From Sipunculus nudus (taxonomy: Eukaryota; Annelida; Sipuncula; Golfingiida; Sipunculidae), in NCBI GenBank assembly GCA_026874595.1, contig CM049313.1, positions 58,737,159-58,801,158 of the forward strand: DNA of 64,000 bases, given 5' to 3'. The first letter of the stretch is position 1. Every line of letters starts with the position of its first letter. This document shows positions 63,104 to 64,000 of the stretch, piece by piece. A program made the position numbers and the translations under genes. Under the pieces are notes generated by a model. The model saw only the letters and a list, made by a program, of their open reading frames with translations, was not told the origin of the DNA and searched no databases.

Positions 63104-64000
63104 TTTGTTTTTTTTTTCAAATATGCTTCGAACGAGTCATTGTATTTCTTCCATTGGCTTTAATATATACATAACAGAGCAACATGCTCGACCGTAAATT
63201 AAAAGCTAGGGCCATTATTTAATATCCAATTTTCATTTGATACACAATATATTCTCAAACATGCGCTTTCTCATGATATAGAAAGTTTTATAAAGTGTCA
63301 AATGGGCGATTAATTAATACACCATACGTACCACGGAACACCTCATGCATGAGTTTGCTTAACATCTATCATTTTCCTCTATCTGGTTTAGTATGTCCTG
63401 TTATATAACAACATTTAATTTTAATTGTTTGTGAATGCAGAATGCTTTCTTTTCTTCCTTGAAGAACAATAGCAATCCCATACTCCAATAATATATGAAT
63501 ATATAACGGTTTTATGTGGTTATTTTTACTCAATAATAATTAATTTCATTGTCATAACAGGTTTGCATCTTATCCTTCTCAAATTATGTACAGTTCTAAA
63601 CCAAACATTAATCATCCGGGGTAGGTACAAAAATAAATAACATCCGTCACATTAGACCACATAACTTGGGACACTGGGATTCGTGCCATGTTAAATAACA
63701 TGCATATTTTTTCTGCATAACATTTATATGCATATTTCTTCAGATGATCTTATGTTACACATATATAAAAACTCAGCTGATTAAAGGTTCAATCTGCACC
63801 TCTTTAGCTTACCATAATGAATTAGATTTACGTTCATCCTCGGGGAAATTGAGGTATTATCAGATAATATGCAAATATTTTCACAGATGTTCTGCACGTT
63901 CTCTCCACACATATGTACATGCAATTAATAAACAGTCAGCATGCAGGTTGTACCTGGATGATTTACGGGTTCTTTACGGCAGCTTGTTTTATGAGCTATG
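63104..64000. other. Sequence to the right window edge
   Basis: AT-rich; nothing recognised. Confidence 0.4.

Overview
The window reads as AT-rich, repeat-loaded animal nuclear DNA: small exons with GT-AG borders, introns up to 10 kb, (TA)n and (CT)n microsatellites, and many short inverted-repeat transposons. The repeat families (a CTCAGCTGA-ended repeat finishing in CCCATGG..CCCTTGTTT, hAT-type miniature elements, hammerhead-ribozyme repeats) point to a lophotrochozoan, most probably a bivalve mollusc. The species is not recognised.

Three protein-coding genes can be supported. (1) Minus strand, 15085 down to 415: a STRA6-like multi-pass retinoid-transporter gene. Sixteen coding exons were joined by hand with consistent splice phases, giving 556 codons; the C-terminal end lies beyond base 1. 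(2) Plus strand, 25634 to 45695: a FAM219-family gene of five coding exons and 161 aa, complete, with a roughly 10-kb first intron and an ETS-type promoter. (3) Minus strand, 57091 to 56501: an intronless small heat shock protein of 196 aa with an alpha-crystallin domain. The genes are unrelated in function and no operon-like arrangement exists.

By region: 1-15.1 kb is the STRA6-like gene, its introns holding a 56-bp-arm palindrome, a GCGTA-rich miniature element, a hammerhead ribozyme and several duplications. 15.1-25.5 kb is intergenic or 5' regulatory sequence with 45-bp and 48-bp tandem arrays and four inverted-repeat elements, two flanked by 5-bp repeats and one by a perfect 8-bp duplication. 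25.6-45.7 kb is FAM219, whose introns hold at least five hAT-like insertions (two nested), a GC-rich island, a 145-bp and an 82-bp tandem array, and a bivalve-type repeat. 45.7-56.5 kb is 3' UTR and intergenic sequence with a 1.9-kb TA-flanked inverted-repeat element. 56.5-58 kb is the heat shock gene and its upstream region. 59-63.1 kb is a long copy of the CTCAGCTGA repeat carrying microsatellites.

Most open frames outside the three genes are chance frames, many in repeats. The observations most worth checking are the STRA6-like gene with an apparently non-conserved RBP-binding motif, the hammerhead ribozyme and its 100-bp-spaced decayed partner, the foldback built from two ribozyme 3' halves, and the precisely bounded nested transposons.
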